This document shows, piece after piece, positions 24,677-34,002 of a stretch of 64,000 nucleotides of DNA. Position numbers and translations under genes: made by a program. The stretch spans positions 62,001 to 126,000 of the forward strand of contig JABCZD010000003.1 in NCBI GenBank assembly GCA_013289855.1. The letters are read 5' to 3'. Source of the stretch: Acidobacteriota bacterium. Lineage in GTDB: Bacteria; Acidobacteriota; Terriglobia; Acidiferrales; UBA7541. The notes beneath the pieces were generated by a model, which saw nothing but the letters and a program-made list of their open reading frames with translations, was not told the origin of the DNA and ran no database searches. Each line of letters opens with the position of its first letter. Position 1 is the stretch's first letter.

Positions 24677-25790
24677 TTTTCTCGGTAACCCGCGCATCGT
24701 GCAGGCCCTGCGTGGCGCGCTTAAGAGCGAGCGCGTGCCGCACGCTTTGCTCTTCACCGGGCCGCGTGGCGTGGGCAAATTCACCCTGGCGCGCATGTTC
24801 GCGCAAGCCGCCAACTGCGAACGCCTCACCGACGATTTCTGTGGCGAATGCGCTACCTGCCAGCGCATCGCGCAACTCGCCGATCCGGTGGCGCTCATGG
24901 AACAAGGCCTCGCCGAACGCGGCGAAAGCGCTGACGCCGCCACCGTCGAGCGCATGCCGTTAATTCTGCAGCCGCACGCGGACGTCTGGGCCGTCGTGCC
25001 CGATCCCGTGCGCCTGAAAACTCCCGTCGCGCGCCCCATGCTGCGCATTGGCCAGCTTCGTGCCGTGCAGCGCGCCGCGTATTTCCAGCCCATGGGCCGC
25101 CGCCGCGTCTTCATTCTGGACGGCGCGGAAACCATGCGCGGCGACGTCGCCAACGCCTTCCTGAAAATTCTGGAAGAACCGCCGGGAAACGCCACGCTCA
25201 TTCTGCTCGCGCCGTCGCCCTATACCCTGCTCTCCACCATTCTTTCGCGGTGCATGCAATTCCAGTTCGCCCCGCTACCCTTCGCGGACGTGGAGAAAAT
25301 CCTGCAGGAGCGTACCGATCGCAAACCCGCGGAAAATAAACTGGCCGCCGCGCTTTCTGAAGGCAGCCCCGGCTGGGCCATGGAGATGGATGTAGAACAG
25401 ACCGCGCAGCGCCGCAAAGACGCTCTGCGCATTCTCGAACGCGCCGCCGCGGGCCGGGATTTCTCGCAGCTCTTCGCAGCCACTGCCGCCTTGGCGAAAG
25501 ATAAAGACGCATCTTTCGATGAACAAATCGATATTTTCTACGGCCTGCTCAGTGACCTGCTGGAAGTCACTTCGCGCATAGAAGTGCCAAACTTGCGCAA
25601 TCAGCCGCTGGCCCGCGAGCTGCAAGCCCTCGGCAATTCCGTCGACACCGCCTGGGTCATGCGCGCCATCGCTGGGTTTGATGAACTACACTTCGGCTCC
25701 CGCCGCAACCTCAACAAACAGCTGGGACTCGACGCTTTGGCCGCTTCCCTGGCGACTTCGCCGCGCGCTGGATTGCCGCCGCGCGAGTGA
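24663..25790 (+). CDS. holB: DNA polymerase III subunit delta'
   Basis: At 375 residues this is the delta' clamp loader subunit. It has the P-loop region FTGPRGVGKFT (31-41), with Phe after the Lys where Ser/Thr is canonical, which fits a subunit that need not hydrolyse ATP. Four Cys (C52, C60, C63, C66) form the zinc module. VFILDGAETMRGDVANAFLK and LKILEEPPGNATLIL are the family's sensor and arginine-rich regions. It works in loading the sliding clamp. It forms an operon with tmk. Confidence 0.92.
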   Translation: MAFADFLGNPRIVQALRGALKSERVPHALLFTGPRGVGKFTLARMFAQAANCERLTDDFCGECATCQRIAQLADPVALMEQGLAERGESADAATVERMPLILQPHADVWAVVPDPVRLKTPVARPMLRIGQLRAVQRAAYFQPMGRRRVFILDGAETMRGDVANAFLKILEEPPGNATLILLAPSPYTLLSTILSRCMQFQFAPLPFADVEKILQERTDRKPAENKLAAALSEGSPGWAMEMDVEQTAQRRKDALRILERAAAGRDFSQLFAATAALAKDKDASFDEQIDIFYGLLSDLLEVTSRIEVPNLRNQPLARELQALGNSVDTAWVMRAIAGFDELHFGSRRNLNKQLGLDALAASLATSPRAGLPPRE

Positions 25791-25903
25791 CGGAAATTTT
25801 ACATTTGCTGCCGCGAAAACTTTACGGGAACTGTAACCCGTGCGAGCGTTTATGCATCACACAGACTGATTACCCTGCCGCTGCTAGCTAGAAGGAGCAT
25901 GTT

Positions 25904-26245
25904 ATGGTCAATCGTCGTATGTTCCGGCCTGGTTTTCCGGACGTGAAAGAGCCTGCCTCAGCGCGCCCGCAGCATACTAATGGGGGCGTGATCCCCAACA
26001 AGAAGCCTGCCCCGCCAGAGATGACGCACGCCGAGAACTTCTATTGGGTCAAGCAGATGCAGTCGCACACGCCGATGGCCGTGGTGCTGGAAAATGGCGA
26101 AGTGCTGAAGGGCACCGTGGAATGGTACGACCGCGATTGCATCAAGCTCACGCGCACTGGCAGCCCCAACTTGCTCGTGTTCAAGCGTGTCATTAAATAT
26201 GTCTATAAAGACGGCGAAGAATCCGCCAGCGGCGGCGAAGAGTAG
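25904..26245 (+). CDS. Hfq-like RNA chaperone (Sm fold)
   Basis: The 113-residue protein has about 45 N-terminal residues rich in Pro and Arg, then the Sm-like domain: MAVVLENGEVLKGTVEWYDR and CIKLTRTGSPNLLVFKRVIK, ending KYVYKDGEE. Hfq proteins bind small RNAs as a hexamer and the motif VFKRVIKYV corresponds to Sm2. The N-terminal extension is atypical. The ATG is preceded by AGAAGGAG. The gene stands alone after holB with a 113-bp gap. Confidence 0.85.
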   Translation: MVNRRMFRPGFPDVKEPASARPQHTNGGVIPNKKPAPPEMTHAENFYWVKQMQSHTPMAVVLENGEVLKGTVEWYDRDCIKLTRTGSPNLLVFKRVIKYVYKDGEESASGGEE

Positions 26246-26361
26246 TTCTTTTCTGCTAGGGGATTTCCTGTAGATCTACGAATAACGGTTTTCAGTTACG
26301 CGATTTTTCGGTCGCACTATTTACGATTTTTTTCGGGAAGCGATTCAAGTTTTTTGTCGCA

Positions 26362-26850
26362 CTACTTGCTGCGTTTTAAATTTTCGGAGACGCGGTCGGA
26401 CACTGCGCCAAACGTCAGCAGCGCTTTGGCGGTCAGCTCGCCATCCTGATTCCAAATTTCGCACTCGGTGACCACGAAATTTCTTCCGGTGCGCAAGACG
26501 CGGCCCTCGGCGCGCAGTACGCCATCCACGACAGCTTCGAGGAAATTAATCTTCATCTCGATGGTGGCGATCTGGCTGCCGTGCGGCACAGTCGAGTACG
26601 CCGCCACCGCCGCCACGGTGTCGGCCAGCGTGGCCAGAATTCCGCCGTGGACTACGCCATGCATTTGGCGGTGTCGCTGGTGGACGCGCATGCGAAACAC
26701 CACGCGCCCGACTTCGACGCTCTCCACTTCTAGTCCCAGGCCGCGGGTGGCGGGGCTATGTTTCAGCCGCGCCTGCACTTGTTCGACGGCGGTGCGCATT
26801 TCTTTCGCGACGCGCGCTTCTTGCAATGACGACGATTTCTTCAACTTCAT
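26362..26850 (-). CDS. PaaI-type hotdog thioesterase
   Basis: The 162-residue protein has the hotdog motif GVVHGGILATLADTVAAVAA, with the conserved Gly/His/Gly and Asp of the PaaI thioesterases, and EMKINFLEAV. It should hydrolyse acyl-CoA thioesters; the substrate is not evident. The ATG at 26850 is preceded by AGGACAGG, and a TTG directly before it would add one residue. Its neighbour upstream is an SDR on the same strand; the 128-bp gap holds short repeats. Confidence 0.88.
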   Translation of the reverse strand: MKLKKSSSLQEARVAKEMRTAVEQVQARLKHSPATRGLGLEVESVEVGRVVFRMRVHQRHRQMHGVVHGGILATLADTVAAVAAYSTVPHGSQIATIEMKINFLEAVVDGVLRAEGRVLRTGRNFVVTECEIWNQDGELTAKALLTFGAVSDRVSENLKRSK

Positions 26851-26878
26851 CAACCTGTCCTTTCGCTACGCCAACAAT

Positions 26879-26981
26879 CCGACTCCGTCGTTTCGCTTCG
26901 CGACGATCCGATCCGTTTGTTTCGTTCCGCCGAAACGATACGACGCGGCTGCTTGCTGCCGAACCGACTCCGTTGTTTCAG
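26879..26981. repeat. degenerate short repeat CCGAYTCCGTYGTTTC, three copies
   Basis: Three copies with the pattern CCGA(C)TCCGT-GTTTC lie near 26879, 26908 and 26964, in the space between the SDR and thioesterase genes. They are imperfect and not evenly spaced. Confidence 0.45.
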
Positions 26982-27754
26982 TATGCTGACAATCCGCCGT
27001 CGAGGGGAATGGCTACGCCGGTGAGCCACGACGATTCGTCCGACGCGAGATACACGGCGAGCTCGGCGACATCTTCCGGTTTTCCCATGCGGCCCAGCGG
27101 CATTCCGGCTACGCGCGCTTCGCGCAGTGCGCGGCCCGCGGGCGTTTGCGGAAATATGGCTTGGACCATTTCCGTTTCGACCAGCGCGGGGCAGATGCAG
27201 TTGACGCGAATGTTTTCGTGGCCGTGATCGAGCGCCATAGCTTTGGTCAACATGGTCACGCCGCCTTTGGACGCGCAATAGGCGGCGCGCGATTTCATGG
27301 CCACGAGGCCTAGAATTGATCCGGTATTTATGATGGAACCGCGGCCGGCGCGGCGCATGGCGGGCAATGCGGCGCGAGACATCAGGAACGGTCCTTTGCT
27401 GTTTACGCGCATGACACGATCCCAATCTTCTTCGGAAAGTTCTTCGACGGTTCCGGTGCTGTGGGTTCCCGCGTTATTTACGAGGATGTGTAACGCGCCG
27501 AATTCTTCTGTCGTTTCGCGCACGGCGCGTTCGGCGTCCACGCCGAGGGTGACGTCGCATTCGACGGGCAAGACTTCCCCGCCCTGCCCGATGATTTCTT
27601 CGGCCACGGCTTGCAGTTTGTCTTTGCGCCGACCGGCGATGGCAACCTTGGCGCCTTCGCGCGCGAAAGCGAGCGCCATGGCGCGGCCGATGCCGGTGCC
27701 GCCGCCGGTAATCAGCGCTACGCGGCCTGCTAATCGTCCTGCGATGCGTGTCAC
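26978..27754 (-). CDS. short-chain dehydrogenase/reductase
   Basis: This 258-residue SDR is complete. It shows the cofactor motif ITGGGTGIGRA (about 15-25), NNAG at 93-96, and the catalytic S146, Y159 and K163 (INTGSIL, AAYCASKGG). The sequence resembles FabG-like oxidoreductases acting on an unknown 3-oxo substrate; the Arg-rich GRRKDK after the second strand suggests NADPH. The start is GTG with a weak Shine-Dalgarno. It lies upstream of the thioesterase on the same strand. Confidence 0.9.
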   Translation of the reverse strand: MTRIAGRLAGRVALITGGGTGIGRAMALAFAREGAKVAIAGRRKDKLQAVAEEIIGQGGEVLPVECDVTLGVDAERAVRETTEEFGALHILVNNAGTHSTGTVEELSEEDWDRVMRVNSKGPFLMSRAALPAMRRAGRGSIINTGSILGLVAMKSRAAYCASKGGVTMLTKAMALDHGHENIRVNCICPALVETEMVQAIFPQTPAGRALREARVAGMPLGRMGKPEDVAELAVYLASDESSWLTGVAIPLDGGLSAY

Positions 27755-27791
27755 GAAATGTGTACCTCGCGCGTCTAATCGCGTAGTTTAG

Positions 27792-27900
27792 ACAAATACG
27801 GAGACGTACACAAAGGCACGCAGACAACGGACGTACACAAAGGCACGTAGACAAAGGCACGTAAACAAACGGGCGTAGACAAAGCAACGTACAAAAAGGC
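27792..27900. repeat. degenerate tandem repeat ACAAAGGCACGTAG
   Basis: About eight imperfect units with the pattern ACAAAGGCACGTAG, 11-16 bp long, fill the space between the SDR start and the bshA start. Variation in length and sequence is high. The array is next to the start of the bshA gene at 27905, so it could influence its expression. Confidence 0.7.
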
Positions 27901-27904
27901 GGCT

Positions 27905-29029
27905 ATGCGGATTGGCATAACGTGTTATCCAACTTACGGCGGGTCTGGCGTGGTGGCTACGGAGCTCGGCATGGAACTTGCCGCGCGGAATCATGATGTG
28001 CATTTTATTAGTTACGCGCCACCGATCCGGATGAATCCGAACGATCCGCACATCTTTTTTCATGAGGTGGAAGTGGCGTCTTATCCGCTTTTTGATCATC
28101 CGCCGTATACGTTGGCGCTGGCTACGAAGATGTTGGAAGTTTTTGAATCGCAATCGCTGGATTTGTTGCACGTGCACTATGCGATTCCGCATTCGGTCAG
28201 CGCGCTGCTGGCGCGCTCGATGGCGGCGCCGCGGCGGTTGCCGTTTATTACCACGTTGCACGGGACGGATATTACTTTGGTGGGAAGCAATCGCAGTTAT
28301 CTGCCGATCACGAAATTCTCTATTGAGCAGAGCGATGGGGTGACGACCATTTCGCGGTATCTGCTGAACCAGACGATCAAGGAATTTGATATTAAGCGGC
28401 CGATGGAAGTGATTCCGAACTTTGTGAATTGCTACCTGTATTCGCGGACGGAAAATCCCGAGTTGCGCGCGAAATGGGCGCCCAATGGCGAGCCGATTCT
28501 GATGCACCTTTCTAATTTCCGTCCGGTAAAGCGGCTGACGGACGTGGTGGAAATATTTGCCCTGGTACGCGCCAAGATGCCCGCGAAACTTGTCTTGATT
28601 GGCGACGGGCCGGACCGGGGTTCGGCGGAATACCTGGTGCGCAAGAAGAAGCTGCAAAAAGATGTTTTGTTTTTGGGTAAGCAAGATCAGGTGTACGAAA
28701 AGCTGTCACTGGCGGATCTTTTCCTAATGCCTTCAGAACTGGAATCGTTTGGGCTGGCGGCGCTGGAAGCGATGGCTTGCGAAGTTCCGGTGATCGCTAC
28801 GAATGTAGGTGGTGTGCCGGAAGTAATCGAACATGGAGTGGACGGTTATCTGGTGGAACCTGGAGACGTGACGGCGGCGGCGAAATTCGCGATTGATATT
28901 TTGTCGCGCACGGATCGCGGGCGGGAGATGGGAAAGATTGCGCGGATTAACGCGAAGAAGAAATTCTGCTCCAATGATGTGATTCCGCAGTACGAGAATT
29001 ACTACCGGAAGATTTTGGCGGAGGCGTAG
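27905..29029 (+). CDS. bshA: N-acetyl-alpha-D-glucosaminyl L-malate synthase (BshA-like)
   Basis: The 374-residue GT4 glycosyltransferase starts MRIGITCYPTYGGSGVVATE, the hallmark of BshA, and continues ELGMELAARNHDVHFISYA. It has LLHVHYAIPHS, the sugar-nucleotide region LSNFRPVKRLTDV, and the GT4 signature EsFGLAALEAMACEVPVI. BshA makes the first intermediate of bacillithiol from UDP-GlcNAc and malate. No other bsh gene is seen nearby. A weak Shine-Dalgarno (AGGCGG) precedes the ATG. Confidence 0.9.
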   Translation: MRIGITCYPTYGGSGVVATELGMELAARNHDVHFISYAPPIRMNPNDPHIFFHEVEVASYPLFDHPPYTLALATKMLEVFESQSLDLLHVHYAIPHSVSALLARSMAAPRRLPFITTLHGTDITLVGSNRSYLPITKFSIEQSDGVTTISRYLLNQTIKEFDIKRPMEVIPNFVNCYLYSRTENPELRAKWAPNGEPILMHLSNFRPVKRLTDVVEIFALVRAKMPAKLVLIGDGPDRGSAEYLVRKKKLQKDVLFLGKQDQVYEKLSLADLFLMPSELESFGLAALEAMACEVPVIATNVGGVPEVIEHGVDGYLVEPGDVTAAAKFAIDILSRTDRGREMGKIARINAKKKFCSNDVIPQYENYYRKILAEA

Positions 29030-29407
29030 GGCCAGGTAAAGGAAGAAGCTGCGCAGAGGGACGCAGGGCGCACGGAGGAGTAGGGACGGTGGCAGGTGAT
29101 CGATTTGCGTGGCTTCGCGGTGCGGGGGCCTGACGCTTTCGGCGTCAGGGCGAACTAAAGTTCTGCGTTTAAATGGCGGCTCATGGGTGTCGAAGAAAGG
29201 GCCAGAAAATCGAAAAAGACCTAACGTCTGCGGCATGTTATTTGCCGATTTGGGGCATTTTTGAAAAATCTCGCCTTTTTTACAGCCACCGGCAATATTG
29301 ACAATGGACAGAATTCCATCCGTGCTGTAGAGAAGGTGTTGAGAAGCGGTGCCTATACCCCGCGACTCAAGACAAAAAAGGCTACGCAGCTTGAAGGAGA
29401 GAAGAAA
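29030..29407. other. intergenic region with a hairpin
   Basis: This 378-base stretch has the hairpin at 29129 and a TTGACA at 29298-29303 with no fitting -10. GAAGCTGCGCAGAGGGACGCAGG near 29045 resembles the CGCAGAG runs seen at 62659. No gene found. Confidence 0.45.
29129..29149. repeat. hairpin, 8-bp stem
   Basis: CCTGACGC and GCGTCAGG pair around a TTTCG loop, after the bshA stop. There is no T-run, so I cannot call it a terminator. Confidence 0.5.
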
Positions 29408-30802
29408 ATGATCACGACCTTCACGAGACAGCTCTCGGCAACGATGCTGTCGTTCCTGCTGGTAATGGGCGCCCTGCCATCGGAAGCTGGTGCGCAAACG
29501 GGTTCAACGGAGTATTCGGGGCAAGGCACGCCATTGCCTCCGGATCAGTTACAACAGCTCGTGGCGCCCATCGCGCTCTACCCGGACGCACTGGTGGCGC
29601 AGATTCTCGGAGCTTCGACTTTCCCAGACCAAGTTGCAGCGGCTGCCAGCTGGCTTCAGCAAAACAGCTCTCTGACAGGCGCAACTCTAATGCAGGCCGT
29701 CGATGCGCAGCCCTGGGATCCCAGTGTGAAGGCGCTCACACAATTCCCTTCCGTGCTCGGGAACTTAGCGCAGAACCTCAGTTGGACCTCCGCGCTGGGA
29801 GAGGCGTATCACACCCAGACCGCCGACGTTATGGCAGCAGTGCAGGTTTTGCGCGCGAAAGCCCTCGCTGCCGGCAATCTGAAATCAGGCTCGCAGATTG
29901 TTGTTTCGCAACAGTCACCGCAGACCATCATAATTCAGCCAGCGAATCCGCAAGTCGTGTATGTCCCCGTGTACAACCCCGCGGTGGTTTACGGATACCC
30001 TTATGTGACTCCCGGATATAGCACTGCAGCCGTTGTGACCACCGCCGTGGTGGCGTTTGGAGTTGGTATTGCGGTAGGAGCCATGCTGAGCGGTGGTTGT
30101 TGCGCCTGGGGATATAGCAGCTGGAACTGCGGCTGGCACGGCACCACTGCGGTTGTGTACCACGGTGGGGCGTACTACGGAAACAATGCTTGGCACGGCG
30201 GCTATTACGGCTCCAGCGGCTCGGTCTATGGTCCCAATGGCTCCGCGCACTATAGCAACGGTTACAACCCGTCCACCGGGACTTACGCGCGTGGCGGCAC
30301 GGCTTCAAACGGCTACGGCAGCGTAAGTGCCGGTCAAGCGTACAACCCAAGGACCGGGGCCTCTGCCTCGACAGTGCAAGGGTCCAATGCGTATGGCAGC
30401 TATGGAGCCTCGACCGCTTCGAAAAATGGCACCACCGTAGACAGCCAGCACCAAACCAACGCTAACGGAACCACTGGGCAGATGCACAGCTCAACCGGCG
30501 CGTCGGCTTATGGCGCGACGGGTAAGAACGGCAACAGCGCCGCGGTGGGCGAAACCGCCAATGGCGACAAATATGCGGCGGCAAACGGCAAAACCTATAG
30601 CAATACCGGCAGCGGTTGGGACCAGAAGAGCGGAAGTCCATCAAGTTACAACAAATCCAGTTCCAGCGGCTGGGGTGGGCAGGAAAAGAGCGGTGGCTCG
30701 TCAGCCATGAGCAGCGGAGGCGGCGGATGGAATAACAGGGCTGCCAGTGCTCGTGGCTCGTCAAGTATGGGACGCAGCGGTGGCTGGGGTGGTCGTAGGT
30801 AG
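29408..30802 (+). CDS. DUF3300 exported protein with Gly/Ser/Tyr-rich tail
   Basis: I chose ATG 29408 (GAAGGAGAG upstream), giving 464 residues. A signal peptide (TMLSFLLVMGALPSEAGAQ) is followed by the DUF3300 core (about 45-200): PLPPDQLQQLVAPIALYPD, LVAQILGASTFPDQVA and IIQPANPQVVYVPVYNP. A membrane-like helix (about 210-235) then leads to a long Gly/Ser/Tyr/Asn-rich tail ending in RGSSSMGRSGGWGGRR. Function unknown. A DUF2950 lipoprotein follows 83 bp later, and the two families are usually adjacent. Confidence 0.85.
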   Translation: MITTFTRQLSATMLSFLLVMGALPSEAGAQTGSTEYSGQGTPLPPDQLQQLVAPIALYPDALVAQILGASTFPDQVAAAASWLQQNSSLTGATLMQAVDAQPWDPSVKALTQFPSVLGNLAQNLSWTSALGEAYHTQTADVMAAVQVLRAKALAAGNLKSGSQIVVSQQSPQTIIIQPANPQVVYVPVYNPAVVYGYPYVTPGYSTAAVVTTAVVAFGVGIAVGAMLSGGCCAWGYSSWNCGWHGTTAVVYHGGAYYGNNAWHGGYYGSSGSVYGPNGSAHYSNGYNPSTGTYARGGTASNGYGSVSAGQAYNPRTGASASTVQGSNAYGSYGASTASKNGTTVDSQHQTNANGTTGQMHSSTGASAYGATGKNGNSAAVGETANGDKYAAANGKTYSNTGSGWDQKSGSPSSYNKSSSSGWGGQEKSGGSSAMSSGGGGWNNRAASARGSSSMGRSGGWGGRR

Positions 30803-30885
30803 AGCTCGGCGGAACAGTCGCAAACGAAGTCAACGTTGGCGGGCCGTTGATGAAATTCTTACAGATGATGATGTGGAGGATGGGT

Positions 30886-31818
30886 ATGTCGCTCACAATC
30901 CGAAGAATCGCTATTTCGGCTCGATTCATCCTTCTGACGCTAAGCATTGCCCTTGTCGCGTGCAACAAGTCCGATAAACCTTCGTTTCAACTGTTTGCCT
31001 CACCCGACGAGGCGGGTAACGGCTTGTTGGCTGCGGCAAAATCAGGCGACCCAAATACGATACTCGCCGTTTTTGGTCCGGACTCGAAAGACATCATTCT
31101 CTCCGGCGACCCCGTGCAGGACAAAAATACCGCCGCCCTGTTTGTGGCCGCCTATGGCGTGATGCACCGCTGGCGCAAGATGCCTGACGAATCCCAAATC
31201 CTGCTCATTGGCGCAGACAATTTCGCGTTCCCGATCCCACTGAGGAAGAATGCCGCAGGACAGTGGTACTTCGACGCGAGAGCAGGCCGGGAAGAGATTT
31301 TGGCGCGTCGGATTGGGAAGAATGAACTGGCTATCATTGAGGTTTGTGGCGCGCTAGCCGACGCTCAAGCTGAATATTTCTCACAGCGTCATGATGGCGT
31401 GAACCAGTACGCTCTGAAATTTATCAGTGACACGGGTAAGCAGAACGGTCTGTATTGGGAGCCGCAAGAAGGTCAGCCGAAAAGCCCGCTCGGACCACTG
31501 GCGGCATTCGCAACCAAGGAAGGATATAGCGCAAAGCCGAACTCGCATGTGCCGTTCCACGGCTATTACTTCCATATGCTGACGCAGCAAGGCGGTAACG
31601 CGCCGGGCGGCGCGAAGAATTACGTGGTCGATGGGAAGATGACCGGTGGATTCGCCTTCGTCGCCTATCCAGCTGAATACCGCAATTCGGGGGTGATGAC
31701 CTTCCTCATCAACCAGGATGGCGTGCTGCTGCAAAAGGATTTGGGCAAGACCACCACGGAAGCAGCAGCCGCAATTACTGAGTTCAACCCCGATGCCAGT
31801 TGGAGTCGAGTACAATAA
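30886..31818 (+). CDS. DUF2950 lipoprotein
   Basis: I chose ATG 30886 because GGAGG ends 6 nt upstream; in-frame starts at 30847-30850 have no such site. The 310-residue protein has a lipoprotein signal ending at C26 (LLTLSIALVAC). The DUF2950 region includes QLFASPDEAGNGLLAAAKSG, WYFDARAGREEILARRIGKN, GPLAAFATKEGYSAKP and FHGYYFHMLTQQGGNAPGGA. Its biochemical function is unknown; it is normally paired with DUF3300. Probably anchored in the outer membrane or at the periplasmic face. Confidence 0.87.
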   Translation: MSLTIRRIAISARFILLTLSIALVACNKSDKPSFQLFASPDEAGNGLLAAAKSGDPNTILAVFGPDSKDIILSGDPVQDKNTAALFVAAYGVMHRWRKMPDESQILLIGADNFAFPIPLRKNAAGQWYFDARAGREEILARRIGKNELAIIEVCGALADAQAEYFSQRHDGVNQYALKFISDTGKQNGLYWEPQEGQPKSPLGPLAAFATKEGYSAKPNSHVPFHGYYFHMLTQQGGNAPGGAKNYVVDGKMTGGFAFVAYPAEYRNSGVMTFLINQDGVLLQKDLGKTTTEAAAAITEFNPDASWSRVQ

Positions 31819-31990
31819 CGGGTTTCCCGCGACCGCGCCAATGCCGGGAGGAAGACAGGACAAGCGCGGAGAGGATATATCGAGTTGCGGGTGCGCCGGG
31901 GCGATTTGGGTAGGGTGGATCGTGGTAAAAGCGGCGTCGCGCCCTTCGCGCAAAGCGCTCAGGGTAAACCGCACTCCAAAAAAAAATCGG

Positions 31991-33397
31991 CTAGCGCGAT
32001 GAGGCTTCCACTTCTAGCTTGATGTGTTCGAGGACGCGCATGTGAATACGGTGGATGATGTAGTCGGACCAGAGATGCCAGTAGGCGGCGGGCCAGATGG
32101 CGTCGGTGTACCAGGTGGTGCCTTCGAGGCGGGTGCGGCCGTTTGGTAATTCTGTGAGTTGGAACTGTCCTTGGTGCGAGACGAAGTAGCCATGCAAGTG
32201 CGGGGGCCGGACGTTGGCGTAGGGCGAGAGCTCTTGCAGGGGCGCGGGATTTTCGGTTACGCCGAATTGCAGGAGTCGTGGTTCGTCCCAAACTTCGATC
32301 GGTTCCACGAATGGGCCGGTGGAAAATTCGCAACGACGAATGGCGCCCGGGCCTTGGCCGGTGATTTCGGCGCGGATGGGGTAGGCGATGCCGGCGCGAA
32401 AAATCATCTCGGTGGGCGGCGGGATCTGCGAAAACGCGATTACTTTTTGCCACACAGCGGCGGGTGGCGCGTTTATTTCAATGGAAGAGCGCACGCTGAA
32501 GGTGGGCGATGTTGGTTTGCTGACGTGCTCCGCACCGACCATCGCCGGGAACAATATCAGTACGGCGCCAAGGACAGCGCCGGGTCGCCTTCCGGCAGTG
32601 CGGGATGACCAGTGACTCGACTGAATGTGGTAGCCGAGTACGCCTCCGAGAGCCGCCAGGCCCATGGCGATGGGTGCGGCCATCGCGAGACAAATGAAGC
32701 CTTCCATTGCCACAGCCAATAAGACGATGCCGACTACCACGACGGGCAGGGTCGACACTTTCAGACATTGCCGGAAAGTGCGCGGCTCGTGATAGCTGTG
32801 GAGAAGAGTGGCAAACAAACCCATGCAGAAAGGCAGTCCCAGAAATAGGCTCCAGCCGTAGGTCTGCAGAGTCAGCGTCATTATGGCTACGGCGGCAATG
32901 CCGATCGCCGCAGTGAGCAGCACCGAGAGAATGGCACTGCCCCATTCGCTACGCGGGATGAGTTCGTCAATGCGCGCGGATTCCGCCCACGGTACAGCCT
33001 CGTTACCGGCCCAATGGTGGGCGGAAGGAACGAAACACATCCAAAGAAAAAAGAGTAGGTTCACGGCGGGAACGAAAAACAGTGCGACGAGCCAAACGGG
33101 GTATCCGGCATCGCGCAAGCGGCGCACGGTCATGGTTACGCCGATGTAGAGGAACGGCAGCGCGGTGACGAGCAAAATTGCCAGCCAGTTTCTGTCCGAG
33201 AGAGACAAATGGTTTAATCGCGCGGCGGCGCCCAGAGGGCGCCAATAGTCAGGCCACGCGTTGCGCTGGAAGAAAGCGGCGGAGATTAGACGATCAAGAT
33301 TGTATTTAAGAGCAACGCCGAAGAAGCCAGCGAGGAGGTAGGCGCGGCGGCTGATGCGTCCCTGCCATTGCCAGAGGTCGGAGTAGCTGAATGCCAT
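31991..33397 (-). CDS. DUF805 membrane domain fused to SRPBCC domain
   Basis: This 468-residue protein opens with a DUF805-like region (about 1-135), QWQGRISRRAYLLAGFFGVA and MTVRRLRDAGYPVWLVALF. Several transmembrane helices follow up to about 300, including AAIGIAAVAIMTLTL and PVVVVGIVLLAVAM. The C-terminal part (about 325-468) is an SRPBCC fold: SSIEINAPPAAVWQKVIAFS, YVPSHQ-like region and TRLEGTTWYTD. The fusion is uncommon. The ATG is preceded by ACGGAG. Function unknown; it may bind a lipid at the membrane. Confidence 0.8.
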   Translation of the reverse strand: MAFSYSDLWQWQGRISRRAYLLAGFFGVALKYNLDRLISAAFFQRNAWPDYWRPLGAAARLNHLSLSDRNWLAILLVTALPFLYIGVTMTVRRLRDAGYPVWLVALFFVPAVNLLFFLWMCFVPSAHHWAGNEAVPWAESARIDELIPRSEWGSAILSVLLTAAIGIAAVAIMTLTLQTYGWSLFLGLPFCMGLFATLLHSYHEPRTFRQCLKVSTLPVVVVGIVLLAVAMEGFICLAMAAPIAMGLAALGGVLGYHIQSSHWSSRTAGRRPGAVLGAVLILFPAMVGAEHVSKPTSPTFSVRSSIEINAPPAAVWQKVIAFSQIPPPTEMIFRAGIAYPIRAEITGQGPGAIRRCEFSTGPFVEPIEVWDEPRLLQFGVTENPAPLQELSPYANVRPPHLHGYFVSHQGQFQLTELPNGRTRLEGTTWYTDAIWPAAYWHLWSDYIIHRIHMRVLEHIKLEVEASSR

Positions 33398-33486
33398 GGG
33401 TGGCTCCGTTTAGGTTGTTTCAGAACTTGTGCCGGGTTGCCAGAATTCACAGAGCAGAAAAAGAATGTCGATCTAAACATCGACCA

Positions 33487-33897
33487 CTACGTTGGCCTGT
33501 CGACTGCGCAATTTGTGGCGGAGCAGCTGCGGTTGGCGGCGATGGCGCGATAGGTGATGTGCAGCAGTTGCGTCACGCCGGGAATTTTCGTTACCCAGAC
33601 TAGCGGGCGGGCCCACCAGATTTGGCGGGCGAGAGCTACTACGGCGTCGGCGCCGCCGAATTGGGTGCCGTCGGACATCAGTAGATGGATCTCGCGCATT
33701 AGGTGGTCGTGGGAGAAGCCTAGTAGGGCGGCTACTCGGGGATCTTGTAGCGGGGCTAGCGCTAAACCGCGGCGCTCCAGGATGGGAGCTAACGCGCGGG
33801 CGATTTTGGTGCAGAAGCGGCAGTCGGCGTCGAAGAAGAGCCAGCCTTTTGCGTGACGGCCTTTGGTGTCGGTGTATTCGTTGGCTAAAGAGATCAT
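33487..33897 (-). CDS. DCC-family (DUF393) thiol oxidoreductase-like protein
   Basis: The 136-residue protein has the DCC-type motif [16 protein letters not shown], with the CxxC pair (C-R-F-C) near residue 26. The rest matches the DUF393 plan ([23 protein letters not shown]). These proteins are likely redox-active. Two more Cys near the C-terminus (RSCSATNC) are unusual. It lies in tandem with the DUF805-SRPBCC gene with 89 bp between. Its substrate is unknown. Confidence 0.8.
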   Translation of the reverse strand: MISLANEYTDTKGRHAKGWLFFDADCRFCTKIARALAPILERRGLALAPLQDPRVAALLGFSHDHLMREIHLLMSDGTQFGGADAVVALARQIWWARPLVWVTKIPGVTQLLHITYRAIAANRSCSATNCAVDRPT

Positions 33898-33938
33898 GAG
33901 CGCCTCTTAAATTTGGCCGGGCTTTCATTCGGCAAAAG

Positions 33939-34000
33939 AGCACAGGCCCTTCGTGCCTCAGGGTAAGCAGGAGTGCACCCTGCGGGCGTAAACCTGTGCT
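33939..34000 (-). terminator. nested stem-loop after the GbsR-like gene
   Basis: Outer arms AGCACAGG (33939) and CCTGTGCT (33993) enclose an inner hairpin CAGGGT/ACCCTG (33959-33982). On the minus strand the outer stem is followed by CTTTTG. It lies 3 bp past the stop at 34003, so it fits a terminator for that gene, though the T-run is short. Confidence 0.5.
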
Positions 34001-34002
34001 AC

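Noticed and set aside
27792-27900. Possible CRISPR array
   Set aside because: Units are 11-16 bp with no spacers of constant length, and no cas genes are near.
30847-30885. Earlier starts for the DUF2950 gene
   Set aside because: They lack a Shine-Dalgarno, while GGAGG lies at the right distance from ATG 30886 and gives a normal lipoprotein signal.
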